Of a stretch of DNA of 11,420 nucleotides, positions 1 to 7,465 are shown piece by piece; positions within the stretch are counted from its first letter, which is position 1, and every line of letters starts with the position of its first letter. This stretch comes from Bacteroidales bacterium (GTDB taxonomy: Bacteria; Bacteroidota; Bacteroidia; Bacteroidales; UBA932): NCBI GenBank assembly GCA_023230265.1, contig JALNXR010000044.1, positions 1-11,420 of the forward strand. The letters run 5' to 3'. The notes under the pieces are model-generated. The model was not told where the DNA came from. It saw only the letters and a list, made by a program, of their open reading frames with translations, and searched no databases. A program made the position numbers and the translations under genes.

Positions 1-75
1 ATTGCCGGTAGCGTTCAGGGAATGAATGTTTACTGTAAATAGTATAAGCAATATCTTTATAAGCCTGCTAACCAT
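1..75 (-). CDS. Start of a secreted or outer-membrane protein (partial, signal peptide only)
   Basis: The minus strand from an ATG at 75-73 is open for 25 codons to the left edge. The translation begins MVSRLIKILLILFTV and continues NIHSLNATGN. It has the form of a Sec signal peptide: a short N-terminus with Arg4 and Lys7, a hydrophobic core at about residues 8-15, and a polar C-region ending in small residues, so cleavage near LNA/T or ATG/N is plausible. There is no lipobox Cys in the visible part. The mature protein lies outside the window, so its function cannot be stated. It is divergent from carA. The ORF is very short and the call rests on the signal-peptide pattern and the position of the ATG after an AT-rich spacer. 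Confidence 0.55.
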   Translation of the reverse strand, partial: MVSRLIKILLILFTVNIHSLNATGN

Positions 76-97
76 CGCTGAAATATTATATTTATTG

Positions 98-105
98 TAA
101 AGATA
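98..105 (-). promoter_or_regulatory. Possible -7 element for the leftward secreted-protein gene
   Basis: Read on the minus strand, TATCTTTA differs by one base from the Bacteroidota -7 consensus TAnnTTTG. A TTTA lies 17 bases upstream in the -33 position. The element sits 22 bases before the leftward ATG. The region is very AT-rich, so a chance match is quite possible. Confidence 0.3.
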
Positions 106-143
106 CAGTAAATTTATAAATATAAAGAGATGAGAATTTGAGT

Positions 144-161
144 CTGTAAGAGCTGTAAGAG
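144..161 (+). repeat. Perfect tandem duplication of a 9-base unit
   Basis: CTGTAAGAG occurs twice back to back (144-152 and 153-161) in the spacer between the leftward secreted-protein gene and carA. It lies about 65 bases upstream of the proposed carA -7 element. It may be a slippage product or a direct-repeat binding site; nothing else supports a function. Confidence 0.5.
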
Positions 162-226
162 AGGAGTGAATAATATCAGAAAAGAGTTTGAGGAGAAATT
201 ATAAGTGAAATTCGTAAATATTTGAT

Positions 227-234
227 TACTTTTG
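227..234 (+). promoter_or_regulatory. Likely carA promoter, -7 element
   Basis: TACTTTTG is an exact match to TAnnTTTG, the -7 box of Bacteroidota housekeeping promoters. It lies 32 bases before the carA ATG, which would give a leader of about 25 bases. I see no good TTTG -33 box at the expected distance; the nearest upstream TTTG (187-190) is 36 bases away, which is too far. No leader peptide or attenuator hairpin is evident in the short stretch before the ATG. Confidence 0.5.
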
Positions 235-266
235 TCGGGATATACAATTGTGAAAATCTTTAAAGA

Positions 267-1343
267 ATGAAAGAAATAAAGCCGGCTTCACTCATTCTGC
301 AGGGTGGAGCGGAGTTTAAGGGATACTCTTTTGGATACGACCAAGCCGTTGATGGTGAGGTCGTTTTTTCTACTGCAATGGTTGGTTATCCTGAAAGTCT
401 TACCGACCCCTCCTACTCCGGTCAGATTTTGTGCGTTACTTACCCATTGATAGGAAATTACGGAGTTCCTGAGGATGATTTTATAAATAACCTCTCCCAA
501 AAATTTGAATCAGGTAATATTTATGTCAGAGGGTTGATCATATCCGACTACTCTTTTAATTATAGCCACTGGAGTGCGTCAAAGAGCCTGGATTCCTGGT
601 TAAGAGAACATAAAATTCCGGGCATTTTTGGAATTGACACCAGGGAGTTGACCAAAATACTCAGGGAACAAGGTTCAATGTTAGGAAAAATTATACCCTC
701 AGGCTCATCTCTTGATGGTTTTGAGGATCCCAATCTCTCCAACCAGGTTGATAAGGTGAGTTGCAAGGAGATAATAAGATACGGCAATGGGGAAAAGAGA
801 GTGGTTCTTGTGGATTGTGGGGTAAAGCACAATATAATCAGGTGTTTTTTAAAGAGAGGGATAGAGATTATAAGAGTCCCGTGGGATTATGATTTTCACC
901 AACTTAAATATGACGGACTCTTTATTTCCAATGGGCCCGGAGATCCTGAGATGTGCAGAGTTGCTGTGGAAAATATTAAAAAAGCCTATGCAAAGGATGA
1001 GCCCATATTTGGAATATGTATGGGAAACCATCTTATGTCGATGGCCGGTGGGGCAAAGACATACAAGATGAAGTGGGGACACAGAAGCCATAACCAGCCC
1101 GTAAGAAGAGTAGGAACAGACAAATGCTACATAACATCACAAAACCATGGTTATGCTGTTGACACCACTACTTTGGGTAATGATTGGGAACCGCTCTTTA
1201 TCAATATGAACGATAACACCAATGAGGGGATTATACATAAAAGAAAACCCTTCTTCTCCTGCCAGTTCCACCCGGAAGCCTCCAGCGGACCAACAGATGC
1301 TGAATTTTTATTTGACGAATTTTTAAAACTTCTCTACAGATAA
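267..1343 (+). CDS. carA: Carbamoyl-phosphate synthase, small (glutaminase) subunit
   Basis: This is the cytoplasmic glutamine amidotransferase that releases ammonia for CarB, the first step toward pyrimidines and arginine. The 358 residues comprise the CarA N-terminal domain (about 5-150, with GEVVFSTAMVGYPE and LTDPSYSGQ) and a class I glutaminase domain (about 177-356). The catalytic triad is visible as Cys251 in GICMGNH, His335 and Glu337 in FHPEAS, with the same Cys-His spacing of 84 as I recall for E. coli CarA. The nucleophile loop reads GICMGNH instead of the usual GICLGHQ. Segments such as KGYSFGYDQAV, QNHGYAVD and INMNDNTNEGI resemble eukaryotic CPS more than E. coli CarA. The ATG has no Shine-Dalgarno sequence but lies 32 bases after a TAnnTTTG box. 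The stop is 2 bases before carB, so the two are surely cotranscribed. Confidence 0.95.
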   Translation: MKEIKPASLILQGGAEFKGYSFGYDQAVDGEVVFSTAMVGYPESLTDPSYSGQILCVTYPLIGNYGVPEDDFINNLSQKFESGNIYVRGLIISDYSFNYSHWSASKSLDSWLREHKIPGIFGIDTRELTKILREQGSMLGKIIPSGSSLDGFEDPNLSNQVDKVSCKEIIRYGNGEKRVVLVDCGVKHNIIRCFLKRGIEIIRVPWDYDFHQLKYDGLFISNGPGDPEMCRVAVENIKKAYAKDEPIFGICMGNHLMSMAGGAKTYKMKWGHRSHNQPVRRVGTDKCYITSQNHGYAVDTTTLGNDWEPLFINMNDNTNEGIIHKRKPFFSCQFHPEASSGPTDAEFLFDEFLKLLYR

Positions 1344-1345
1344 CA

Positions 1346-4300
1346 ATGGACAAAAGTGTAAAAAAAGTGTTGCTGCTGGGTTCCGGTGCTCTTAAGATCG
1401 GAGAGGCGGGTGAGTTTGATTATTCAGGATCCCAGGCTCTTAAAGCTTTAAAAGAGGAAGGGATAGAGACAATACTTATCAATCCTAACATTGCAACTGT
1501 TCAAACCTCCGAGGGGGTGGCAGACAAAATCTATTTTTTACCCGTGACACCTTATTTTGTTGAGAAGGTGATTAAAAGGGAGTTACCGGACGGATTACTG
1601 CTTGCCTTTGGAGGACAGACCGCTCTTAACTGTGGTGTGGAACTGTACAGGAATGGAATATTGGATAAATATAACCTTAAGGTACTTGGAACTCCTGTAA
1701 AGGCGATAATGGATACAGAGGACCGTGAATTATTTGTCAGACGGTTGGATGAAATATCGGTAAAGACTATAAAAAGCCATGCTGTAGAGAACATTGAACA
1801 GGCAAGAAAAGCAGCTGACGAACTTGGTTATCCGGTAATACTCAGAGCTGCTTACGCCCTTGGAGGGCAGGGAAGCGGATTCTGCGACAATGAAAATGAA
1901 CTGATATCCCTTGCGTCAAAAGCCTTTGCTTACTCCCCCCAGGTATTGATAGAAAAGTCTTTGAAGGGTTGGAAAGAGATTGAGTATGAGGTGGTAAGAG
2001 ACTCTTTTGACAATTGCATCACAGTATGTAATATGGAGAATTTTGACCCTCTCGGGATCCATACAGGAGAGAGTATTGTTGTAGCTCCGTCTCAGACTCT
2101 CACTAACCGTGAGTACAATCTTCTCAGGGAGCTCTCCATAAGGATTGTCAGACACATCGGTATTGTTGGAGAGTGTAATGTCCAGTTTGCATTCGATCCT
2201 CTATCAGAAGATTACCGGGTTATTGAGGTGAATGCAAGGTTAAGCAGGTCCTCTGCACTGGCATCTAAGGCTACAGGTTACCCGCTAGCATTTGTAGCTG
2301 CAAAACTGGGATTGGGTTATGGTCTTTTTGAACTTAAAAACTCTGTAACAAGAACAACTCCGGCTTTTTTTGAACCAGCTCTCGACTATGTGGTTTGTAA
2401 AATACCCAGATGGGATCTTTCTAAATTTCAGGGAGTTTCCAGGGAGATTGGATCCAGCATGAAGAGTGTTGGTGAAGTGATGGCTATAGGACGCAGTTTT
2501 GAGGAGGCAATCCAGAAAGGCTTGAGGATGATCGGTCAGGGGGCACACGGCTTTGTGGCAAACAGGGAGATTGTTGTGGATGATATCGACAGGGCTCTAA
2601 GAGAACCTACAGATAACCGGATTTTTGTAATATCAAAAGCCTTTCAGAAAGGATACACAGTTGAACAGATACAGGAGCTGACAAAAATTGATAAATGGTT
2701 TCTTGATAAACTTTATAATATTATCAAGACATCTAAGGATTTATCAGCTCTTAATTCAATAGATGATTTAGATTACGAACTTTTAAGGTATGCCAAGAGG
2801 CAGGGTTTTTCTGATTTTCAGGTGGGAAGACTGATATACAAGGATATAATCGACGTTGATGACTCTGCTATGATTGTAAGGAGCTACAGAAAGCAGATGA
2901 ACATTCTACCTGTAGTAAAACAGATCGACACTCTTGCAGCTGAGTATCCTGCTCAGACAAACTATCTCTATCTTACTTATAACGGAACTTCAAATGATGT
3001 AAACTATTCTGGTGATCATAAATCAATTATTGTTTTGGGATCAGGGGCATACAGAATTGGAAGTTCTGTGGAGTTTGACTGGTGCAGCGTAAATTCCCTG
3101 CAGACAATCAGGAAGAACGGATGGCGGGGTGTTATGATCAACTACAATCCGGAGACCGTTTCCACTGATTACGATATGTGTGACAGGCTCTACTTTGACG
3201 AACTCACTTTTGAAAGAGTTCTGGATATTTACGAACTCGAAAATCCACATGGAGTGATAATTTCTGTTGGAGGACAGATACCCAATAACCTTGCTCTCAA
3301 GTTGGATAAAGCTGGAGTCAATATATTGGGAACCAGCTCCAGGAGTATTGATAACGCCGAGGACAGGCACAAATTTTCCTCAATGCTGGACAGGCTTGGC
3401 ATCGATCAACCCAGATGGAAGGAGCTCTCGACACTTTCGGAAGTGAATGATTTTGTGAATGATGTAGGATTTCCGGTGCTGGTAAGACCCTCCTATGTCC
3501 TCTCCGGAGCAGCTATGAATGTTTGCTCCAACAACACTGAGCTGGAACAGTTTCTTAAACTTGCAGCAAACGTATCCAAAAAACACCCTGTTGTGGTATC
3601 TGAGTTTATACAGAACGCCAAGGAGATAGAACTGGATGCTGTTGCAGACAGAGGGGAGATAATTGCCTATGCCATATCTGAACATATTGAGTTTGCCGGT
3701 GTGCATTCAGGGGACGCAACAATTCAGTTTCCACCCCAAAAGCTCTACGTTGAGACATTCCGGAGAATCAAAAAGATAGGGCGCAGGATAGCTGAGGAGC
3801 TGAATATTTCAGGTCCCTTTAATATACAATTTCTTGCTAAGGAGAATGATATAAAAGTCATTGAGTGCAATCTCAGGGCATCAAGAAGTTTTCCTTTTGT
3901 CTCCAAGGTGCTCAAAATAAACTTTATTGAGCTTGCGACAAAGATTATGACCGGAGACAAAGTATCACCTCCAAGCAAGAGTGCCTTTGATCTGGATTAC
4001 GTTGGAATAAAAGCTTCACAATTTTCTTTCTCCAGGTTGCAGAAAGCAGATCCTGTACTTGGCGTGGATATGGCCTCAACAGGAGAGGTAGGATGTATAG
4101 GTGACGACACAAATGAAGCAATTCTCAAAGCTATGCTCTCTGTTGGATACCGGATTCCTGAGAAAAACATTCTTTTATCCACAGGTGACACAAGACAAAA
4201 AGCTGATATGCTCTATGCCTCACGGCTTCTTTCTGAAAGGGGATATACACTTTTTGCCACCGGTGGCACTTATAGATTTCTCATAGAGAACAATGTACCC

Positions 4301-4567
4301 GTAAACCTTGTCTGCTGGCCGAGCGAAGAATCTGAACCCCAGGCTTTGACTATGATACAGAACAAGCAAATTGACCTGGTTATAAATATCCCCAAAAATC
4401 TTACACAGGTTGAGCTGGAAAACGGTTATAAAATCAGGCGTGCTGCTGTGGATTTCAACATTCCGCTTATTACCAACACCAGACTGGCAACTGCCTTTAT
4501 AATTGCATTCTGCACAAAAAAGACAGAAGAGATTCAGATCAAGAGGTGGGACGAATACCTCTCCTGA
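1346..4567 (+). CDS. carB: Carbamoyl-phosphate synthase, large subunit
   Basis: CarB makes carbamoyl phosphate from bicarbonate, CarA-delivered ammonia and two ATP. Its 1073 residues match the usual full length. The first ATP-grasp half spans about 1-400 (LLLGSGALKIGEAGEFDYSG near the start, VIEVNARLSRSSALASKATG at about 291-310). A linker/oligomerisation part spans about 400-550. The second ATP-grasp half spans about 555-930 (GSGAYRIGSSVEFDW, NPETVSTDYDMCDRLYFDE, IECNLRASRSFPFVSK at about 837). The C-terminal MGS-like allosteric domain starts at about 940 (LFATGGTYRFL, INIPKN, TNTRLATAF), so UMP/ornithine-type control is plausible. The second half has the eukaryotic CAD/CPS1-type wording (YRIGSSVEFDW, VLSGAAMNV, AGVHSGDAT) rather than the E. 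coli type. It ends 17 bases before the convergent rmuC stop, with no clear terminator between them. Confidence 0.96.
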   Translation: MDKSVKKVLLLGSGALKIGEAGEFDYSGSQALKALKEEGIETILINPNIATVQTSEGVADKIYFLPVTPYFVEKVIKRELPDGLLLAFGGQTALNCGVELYRNGILDKYNLKVLGTPVKAIMDTEDRELFVRRLDEISVKTIKSHAVENIEQARKAADELGYPVILRAAYALGGQGSGFCDNENELISLASKAFAYSPQVLIEKSLKGWKEIEYEVVRDSFDNCITVCNMENFDPLGIHTGESIVVAPSQTLTNREYNLLRELSIRIVRHIGIVGECNVQFAFDPLSEDYRVIEVNARLSRSSALASKATGYPLAFVAAKLGLGYGLFELKNSVTRTTPAFFEPALDYVVCKIPRWDLSKFQGVSREIGSSMKSVGEVMAIGRSFEEAIQKGLRMIGQGAHGFVANREIVVDDIDRALREPTDNRIFVISKAFQKGYTVEQIQELTKIDKWFLDKLYNIIKTSKDLSALNSIDDLDYELLRYAKRQGFSDFQVGRLIYKDIIDVDDSAMIVRSYRKQMNILPVVKQIDTLAAEYPAQTNYLYLTYNGTSNDVNYSGDHKSIIVLGSGAYRIGSSVEFDWCSVNSLQTIRKNGWRGVMINYNPETVSTDYDMCDRLYFDELTFERVLDIYELENPHGVIISVGGQIPNNLALKLDKAGVNILGTSSRSIDNAEDRHKFSSMLDRLGIDQPRWKELSTLSEVNDFVNDVGFPVLVRPSYVLSGAAMNVCSNNTELEQFLKLAANVSKKHPVVVSEFIQNAKEIELDAVADRGEIIAYAISEHIEFAGVHSGDATIQFPPQKLYVETFRRIKKIGRRIAEELNISGPFNIQFLAKENDIKVIECNLRASRSFPFVSKVLKINFIELATKIMTGDKVSPPSKSAFDLDYVGIKASQFSFSRLQKADPVLGVDMASTGEVGCIGDDTNEAILKAMLSVGYRIPEKNILLSTGDTRQKADMLYASRLLSERGYTLFATGGTYRFLIENNVPVNLVCWPSEESEPQALTMIQNKQIDLVINIPKNLTQVELENGYKIRRAAVDFNIPLITNTRLATAFIIAFCTKKTEEIQIKRWDEYLS

Positions 4568-4584
4568 TCTGTTGATCTGTTTAG

Positions 4585-5865
4585 TTATTGTGAATCCTCT
4601 TCCCGGGTGTCGGCACTTCCCTCTCCCAGCATAATTCTGGTACTCTCCGGGTCAAGAGCCTCTACGCTCTTTAGTTTTCGTCTTATCATCTTTGTCCTTG
4701 TTCCCACAAGCTTGTCAATGTCATCCAAACCTCCCTGGATATTTTTCTGAGCCTTCTGCAGCATCCCCCCAAAGGTCTCAAATTCTGTTTTGACCGCTCC
4801 CAGGATCTTCCATACTTCACTGCTCCTCTTCTCAATTGCCAGTGTCCGGAATCCCATATGAAGGCTGTTAAGTATTGCAGCAAGTGTTGTAGGGCCGGTT
4901 ACTATCACTCTGTATTTGGACTGAAGCTCCTCCAGTAGGGAGACTCTTCTTACCACCTCAGCATAAATACCTTCAAAAGGTAAAAACATAATTGCAAAAT
5001 CTGTTGTGTAGGGAGGTTCAATATATTTTTCGCTAATATCCTTTGCCATTTTTCTGATCGTACCATCCAGATTCTTAAGTTCAGATGCGATTGAATCAGG
5101 ATCTGCCGTATCGTAGGCATTCAGGAGAGATTCATAAACCTCCTTGGGGAATTTTGCATCAATAGGAAGCCATATATTTTTAATTTCCAAATCTTTTCCG
5201 GGAAGTTTTATAGCAAATTCCACAAAATCCCTCCCTGATGGCTTCGTCTTTACATTTGACTCAAATTGCTCAGGAGCAAGTACCTGTTCTAACAGCATTG
5301 ACAGCTGTACCTCCCCTATCATTCCCCTGGTTTTGACATTGCTCAGAACTCTTTTAAGACCTCCGACATCCTGTGCGAGAGTCTGCATCTCACCCAGCCC
5401 TTTTTGAACTTCAAGAAGCTGTTTTCCAACGGTTTCAAAACTCTGCCCAAGTCTCTCGCTAAGAGTCTTTTCAAGCTTCTCCTCTACAGTTATCCTTATC
5501 TTTTCCAGTTTTTCCTCAGTCTTTGCAATCATCTCATTCTGCCTTAATTCCAGTTGAGAGAGCTTCTCCTTCTGTATCTTAATTATCAAATCCAGACCTT
5601 TATCAGATGACTCTCCAAAGTTTTTGATGTTCTTTTCCAGAGTCTCAGAAAAATTCTTCATAGATAGAGAGAGATCCTCCCTTTCCTCTCTGGATGACTG
5701 GCTTATCAGTTGCTGAAGAAATCTTATATGGTCTGCCATCCTTTTTTCGGAGCTTTCCAGATCTGTAATGGTCAACACACCCCTTCTCTGGCGGTAAAGT
5801 ACGATTGATATCAGTACAAGAGCAACTGCCGAAACAGCTAACAAAATATAGATAATAACCTCCAT
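4585..5865 (-). CDS. rmuC: RmuC family protein (DNA recombination/inversion limiter)
   Basis: RmuC proteins limit recombination at inverted repeats in E. coli; a nuclease-like fold has been proposed, but the biochemical role is not settled. I place the start at the ATG at 5865-5863. The resulting 426-residue protein begins MEVIIYILLAVSAVALVLIS, a typical RmuC N-terminal membrane anchor (about residues 3-24). A longer in-frame start at 5946 would add 27 unlike residues and overlap marR. A Glu/Lys-rich coiled coil follows at about 35-175, then the RmuC domain at about 183-370, with LPIDAKFP (233-240), PPYTTDFAIMFLPFEGIYAE (283-302) and VTGPTTLAAILNSL (322-335), all family hallmarks. The acidic tail is short. 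It is divergent from marR and convergent with carB. On the minus strand, TAATTTG at 5896-5890 is an imperfect -7 candidate. Confidence 0.93.
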   Translation of the reverse strand: MEVIIYILLAVSAVALVLISIVLYRQRRGVLTITDLESSEKRMADHIRFLQQLISQSSREEREDLSLSMKNFSETLEKNIKNFGESSDKGLDLIIKIQKEKLSQLELRQNEMIAKTEEKLEKIRITVEEKLEKTLSERLGQSFETVGKQLLEVQKGLGEMQTLAQDVGGLKRVLSNVKTRGMIGEVQLSMLLEQVLAPEQFESNVKTKPSGRDFVEFAIKLPGKDLEIKNIWLPIDAKFPKEVYESLLNAYDTADPDSIASELKNLDGTIRKMAKDISEKYIEPPYTTDFAIMFLPFEGIYAEVVRRVSLLEELQSKYRVIVTGPTTLAAILNSLHMGFRTLAIEKRSSEVWKILGAVKTEFETFGGMLQKAQKNIQGGLDDIDKLVGTRTKMIRRKLKSVEALDPESTRIMLGEGSADTREEDSQ

Positions 5866-5871
5866 CTCTAT

Positions 5872-5883
5872 TTGAATATTCAA
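5872..5883. promoter_or_regulatory. 12-base perfect palindrome, candidate MarR operator
   Basis: TTGAATATTCAA is a perfect inverted repeat in the 79-base spacer between rmuC and marR. It lies 6 bases from the rmuC start and just upstream of the proposed marR -33 region. MarR-family dimers typically bind AT-rich palindromes of this kind close to their own gene. A near copy, with TTGA and TCAA arms and one base fewer between them, occurs between marR and hdrA. Assignment to this MarR protein is inferred. Confidence 0.45.
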
Positions 5884-5909
5884 TTTATACAAATTAATGA
5901 AAATTAGAT

Positions 5910-5917
5910 TATATTTG
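5910..5917 (+). promoter_or_regulatory. Likely marR promoter, -7 element
   Basis: TATATTTG matches TAnnTTTG exactly. A TTTA at 5884-5887 sits 22 bases upstream as a possible weak -33 box. The element is 27 bases before the marR ATG. The palindrome at 5872-5883 directly abuts the -33 candidate, a position from which a bound repressor could act. Confidence 0.5.
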
Positions 5918-5944
5918 CAATAGTAAAACCTTATACAATAAATC

Positions 5945-6403
5945 ATGTTACTAAATAAAAAGGTTGGAGTGTTTCTAAATCTGGTTCATTGCAGATTTAA
6001 ACTCTACTTATCGGTTATGTTTCAGAAACATGGTTATGACATAACCCCTGAACAGTTTTTGGTTCTGGATGCTCTCTGGGATTTCGGGGTTCAGTCACAG
6101 CAGGAGATTGCAGAAAAGATAATGAAAGACAAGAATTCAGTAACCAAACTGATTGACGGTCTGGAAAAGAAGAATTATCTCATAAGGGAATCATACCAAA
6201 GAGACCGGAGGCAAAACCAGATCCGGCTTACCCGGCAGGGAAATGAGATAAAAGATGGTGTTACAAAGGTGGCAATAAAAGCTACTGATCAGATTATCAG
6301 AGATATTACAAAAGAAGAGATGGATATTTTCTTAAGGGTTATTTATAAGATGATGGACAATATGAAACTGGAGAATGAAAATATGCCTGAATTCTCTGTT
6401 TGA
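5945..6403 (+). CDS. MarR-family transcriptional regulator
   Basis: This 152-residue protein has the length and layout of a MarR winged-helix dimer. N-terminal dimerisation helix: about 5-30. HTH: about 48-80, with SQQEIAEKIMKDKNSVTKLI and DGLEKKNYLIRE. Wing: about 85-97, with DRRQNQIRLT, including the DRR motif usual for the family. C-terminal dimerisation helices: about 100-145. Cys16 is the only cysteine, so a two-Cys OhrR-type sensor is unlikely, although single-Cys sensing cannot be excluded. The gene is divergent from rmuC and lies 47 bases upstream of hdrA on the same strand, so it probably controls itself and the hdr-like genes. The ligand is unknown. The start was chosen because it follows a good -7 element and leaves a 20-base leader. 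Confidence 0.88.
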   Translation: MLLNKKVGVFLNLVHCRFKLYLSVMFQKHGYDITPEQFLVLDALWDFGVQSQQEIAEKIMKDKNSVTKLIDGLEKKNYLIRESYQRDRRQNQIRLTRQGNEIKDGVTKVAIKATDQIIRDITKEEMDIFLRVIYKMMDNMKLENENMPEFSV

Positions 6404-6410
6404 TATTGTC

Positions 6411-6421
6411 TTGATATTCAA
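6411..6421. promoter_or_regulatory. Second candidate MarR operator, upstream of hdrA
   Basis: TTGATATTCAA has inverted TTGA/TCAA arms and shares the 7-base right half TATTCAA with the palindrome at 5872-5883. It lies inside a wider ATTG-N10-CAAT inverted repeat (6405-6422). It is in the 47-base gap between the marR stop and the hdrA start, 29 bases before the hdrA ATG. No good TAnnTTTG box is present in this gap, so hdrA may be read mainly from the marR promoter or from an alternative-sigma promoter. Confidence 0.4.
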
Positions 6422-6450
6422 TGGATAAAGGTGCTTAAACTTAAACTGAT

Positions 6451-7461
6451 ATGAACAAAAATGTTCTTGTCCTTGGGGCTGGAGTGGCAGGATTGCAAGC
6501 TGCGTTATCTTTAAAGGAGTTAGGATACAGGGTTACCATACTGGAAAAATCTTCCTCTGCAGGAGGGCATTTAAAAGACTGGGACAAGCTATATCCTGGG
6601 AACATATCTTCTTCCGGACTGATTGACAATCTCATTTCAGCACTGGATGGAACCGACATTCTCTATAATACAACTGTGACCCGGTCAGAAAAATCGGATA
6701 ATGGGTTTATCACAGAGATCTCTTCCGGAGAGAAAATCGATTCAGGAGCGATAGTGATTGCATCGGGTTTCTCCCTGTTTGATGCCCGGATTAAAGAGGA
6801 GTATGGTTATGGTATCTACAGGAGAGTAATAACCAATGCTGATCTTGAAGCTCTATTCCGGTCCAAAGAGATTCACAAAATGGAGATGCCGGCAAAAGTC
6901 GGATTTGTACACTGCGTAGGGTCCAGAGATGAAAAGGTCTGTAATCGCCATTGCTCCAAGATCTGCTGCATGACAGCAGTAAAACAGGCCTGCGAGATCA
7001 AGGAGATATGGCCTCATGCAGATGTATATTGTTTTTATATGGATTTGAGAATGTTCGGAAGAGGATACGAAGATCTTTATTATGAAGCCCAGAGTAAATT
7101 CGGTGTGAATTTTATCAGGGGAAGAGTATCTGAAGCAGGTGAAGATAAAGATGGAAAGGTGGTGGTAAAGGCAGAGGATACACTTACATCCAGACCTTTA
7201 AAGATAACACTCGATCTCCTTGTACTTATGTCCGGTATGGTGAGAAACACTGACAATAAAACAATCTCTGATGTTTTTGGCATACCAACGGGAGAAGACG
7301 GATTTTTCTTCCAGCCGTCTCCCTTAATCAATCCAACTTCTTCTGATTCTTCCGGAATCTATTTTGCCGGATCTGCAACAGGCCCCAAAACAGTAGCAGA
7401 ATCGATAAATGAAGCCAGGGCAGCTGCTCTGGCCGTACATAAATTTCTCTCGAAAGATTAG
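6451..7461 (+). CDS. hdrA: Short HdrA-like FAD/iron-sulfur subunit (heterodisulfide-reductase type)
   Basis: HdrA-type flavoproteins pass electrons between FAD and iron-sulfur partners in Hdr, Qmo and related complexes. The protein has 336 residues. A Rossmann FAD motif starts almost at the N-terminus (LGAGVAGLQAAL, 8-19). The HdrA signature follows as HCVGSRDE with Cys155, Cys163, Cys167, Cys171 and Cys172, the likely 4Fe-4S ligand set. Then come YMDLRMFGRGYEDLYYEA (196-213), LLVLMSGM, and a C-terminal FAD-binding segment (GIYFAGSATGPKTVAESINE). It is about half the length of methanogen HdrA and lacks both an N-terminal extension and a C-terminal ferredoxin domain, so it is closer in layout to QmoA. 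It is therefore not obviously able to bifurcate electrons to ferredoxin by itself. The stop is 4 bases before hdrC. No Shine-Dalgarno sequence is seen. Confidence 0.88.
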   Translation: MNKNVLVLGAGVAGLQAALSLKELGYRVTILEKSSSAGGHLKDWDKLYPGNISSSGLIDNLISALDGTDILYNTTVTRSEKSDNGFITEISSGEKIDSGAIVIASGFSLFDARIKEEYGYGIYRRVITNADLEALFRSKEIHKMEMPAKVGFVHCVGSRDEKVCNRHCSKICCMTAVKQACEIKEIWPHADVYCFYMDLRMFGRGYEDLYYEAQSKFGVNFIRGRVSEAGEDKDGKVVVKAEDTLTSRPLKITLDLLVLMSGMVRNTDNKTISDVFGIPTGEDGFFFQPSPLINPTSSDSSGIYFAGSATGPKTVAESINEARAAALAVHKFLSKD

Positions 7462-7465
7462 GACT

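Noticed and set aside
4566..4581. Tandem GATCTGTT repeat between the convergent carB and rmuC ends as a terminator
   Set aside because: It is a direct, not inverted, repeat; there is no stem-loop with a T-run, and half of it overlaps the carB stop.
5866..5946. Longer RmuC start at 5946
   Set aside because: It adds 27 residues before the hydrophobic anchor, overlaps the marR start and would cover the palindrome and promoter elements; the ATG at 5865 gives a normal RmuC N-terminus.
7041..7461. HdrA read as a truncated pseudogene because it is about half of methanogen HdrA length
   Set aside because: The frame is intact from the FAD motif to the C-terminal FAD-binding segment, and short HdrA forms such as QmoA are known; there is no leftover homologous sequence downstream.
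7409..7465. Earlier in-frame start for the HdrC-like gene
   Set aside because: It lies inside the conserved FAD-binding C-terminus of hdrA and adds residues unlike HdrC; the ATG at 7466 follows the hdrA stop by 4 bases.
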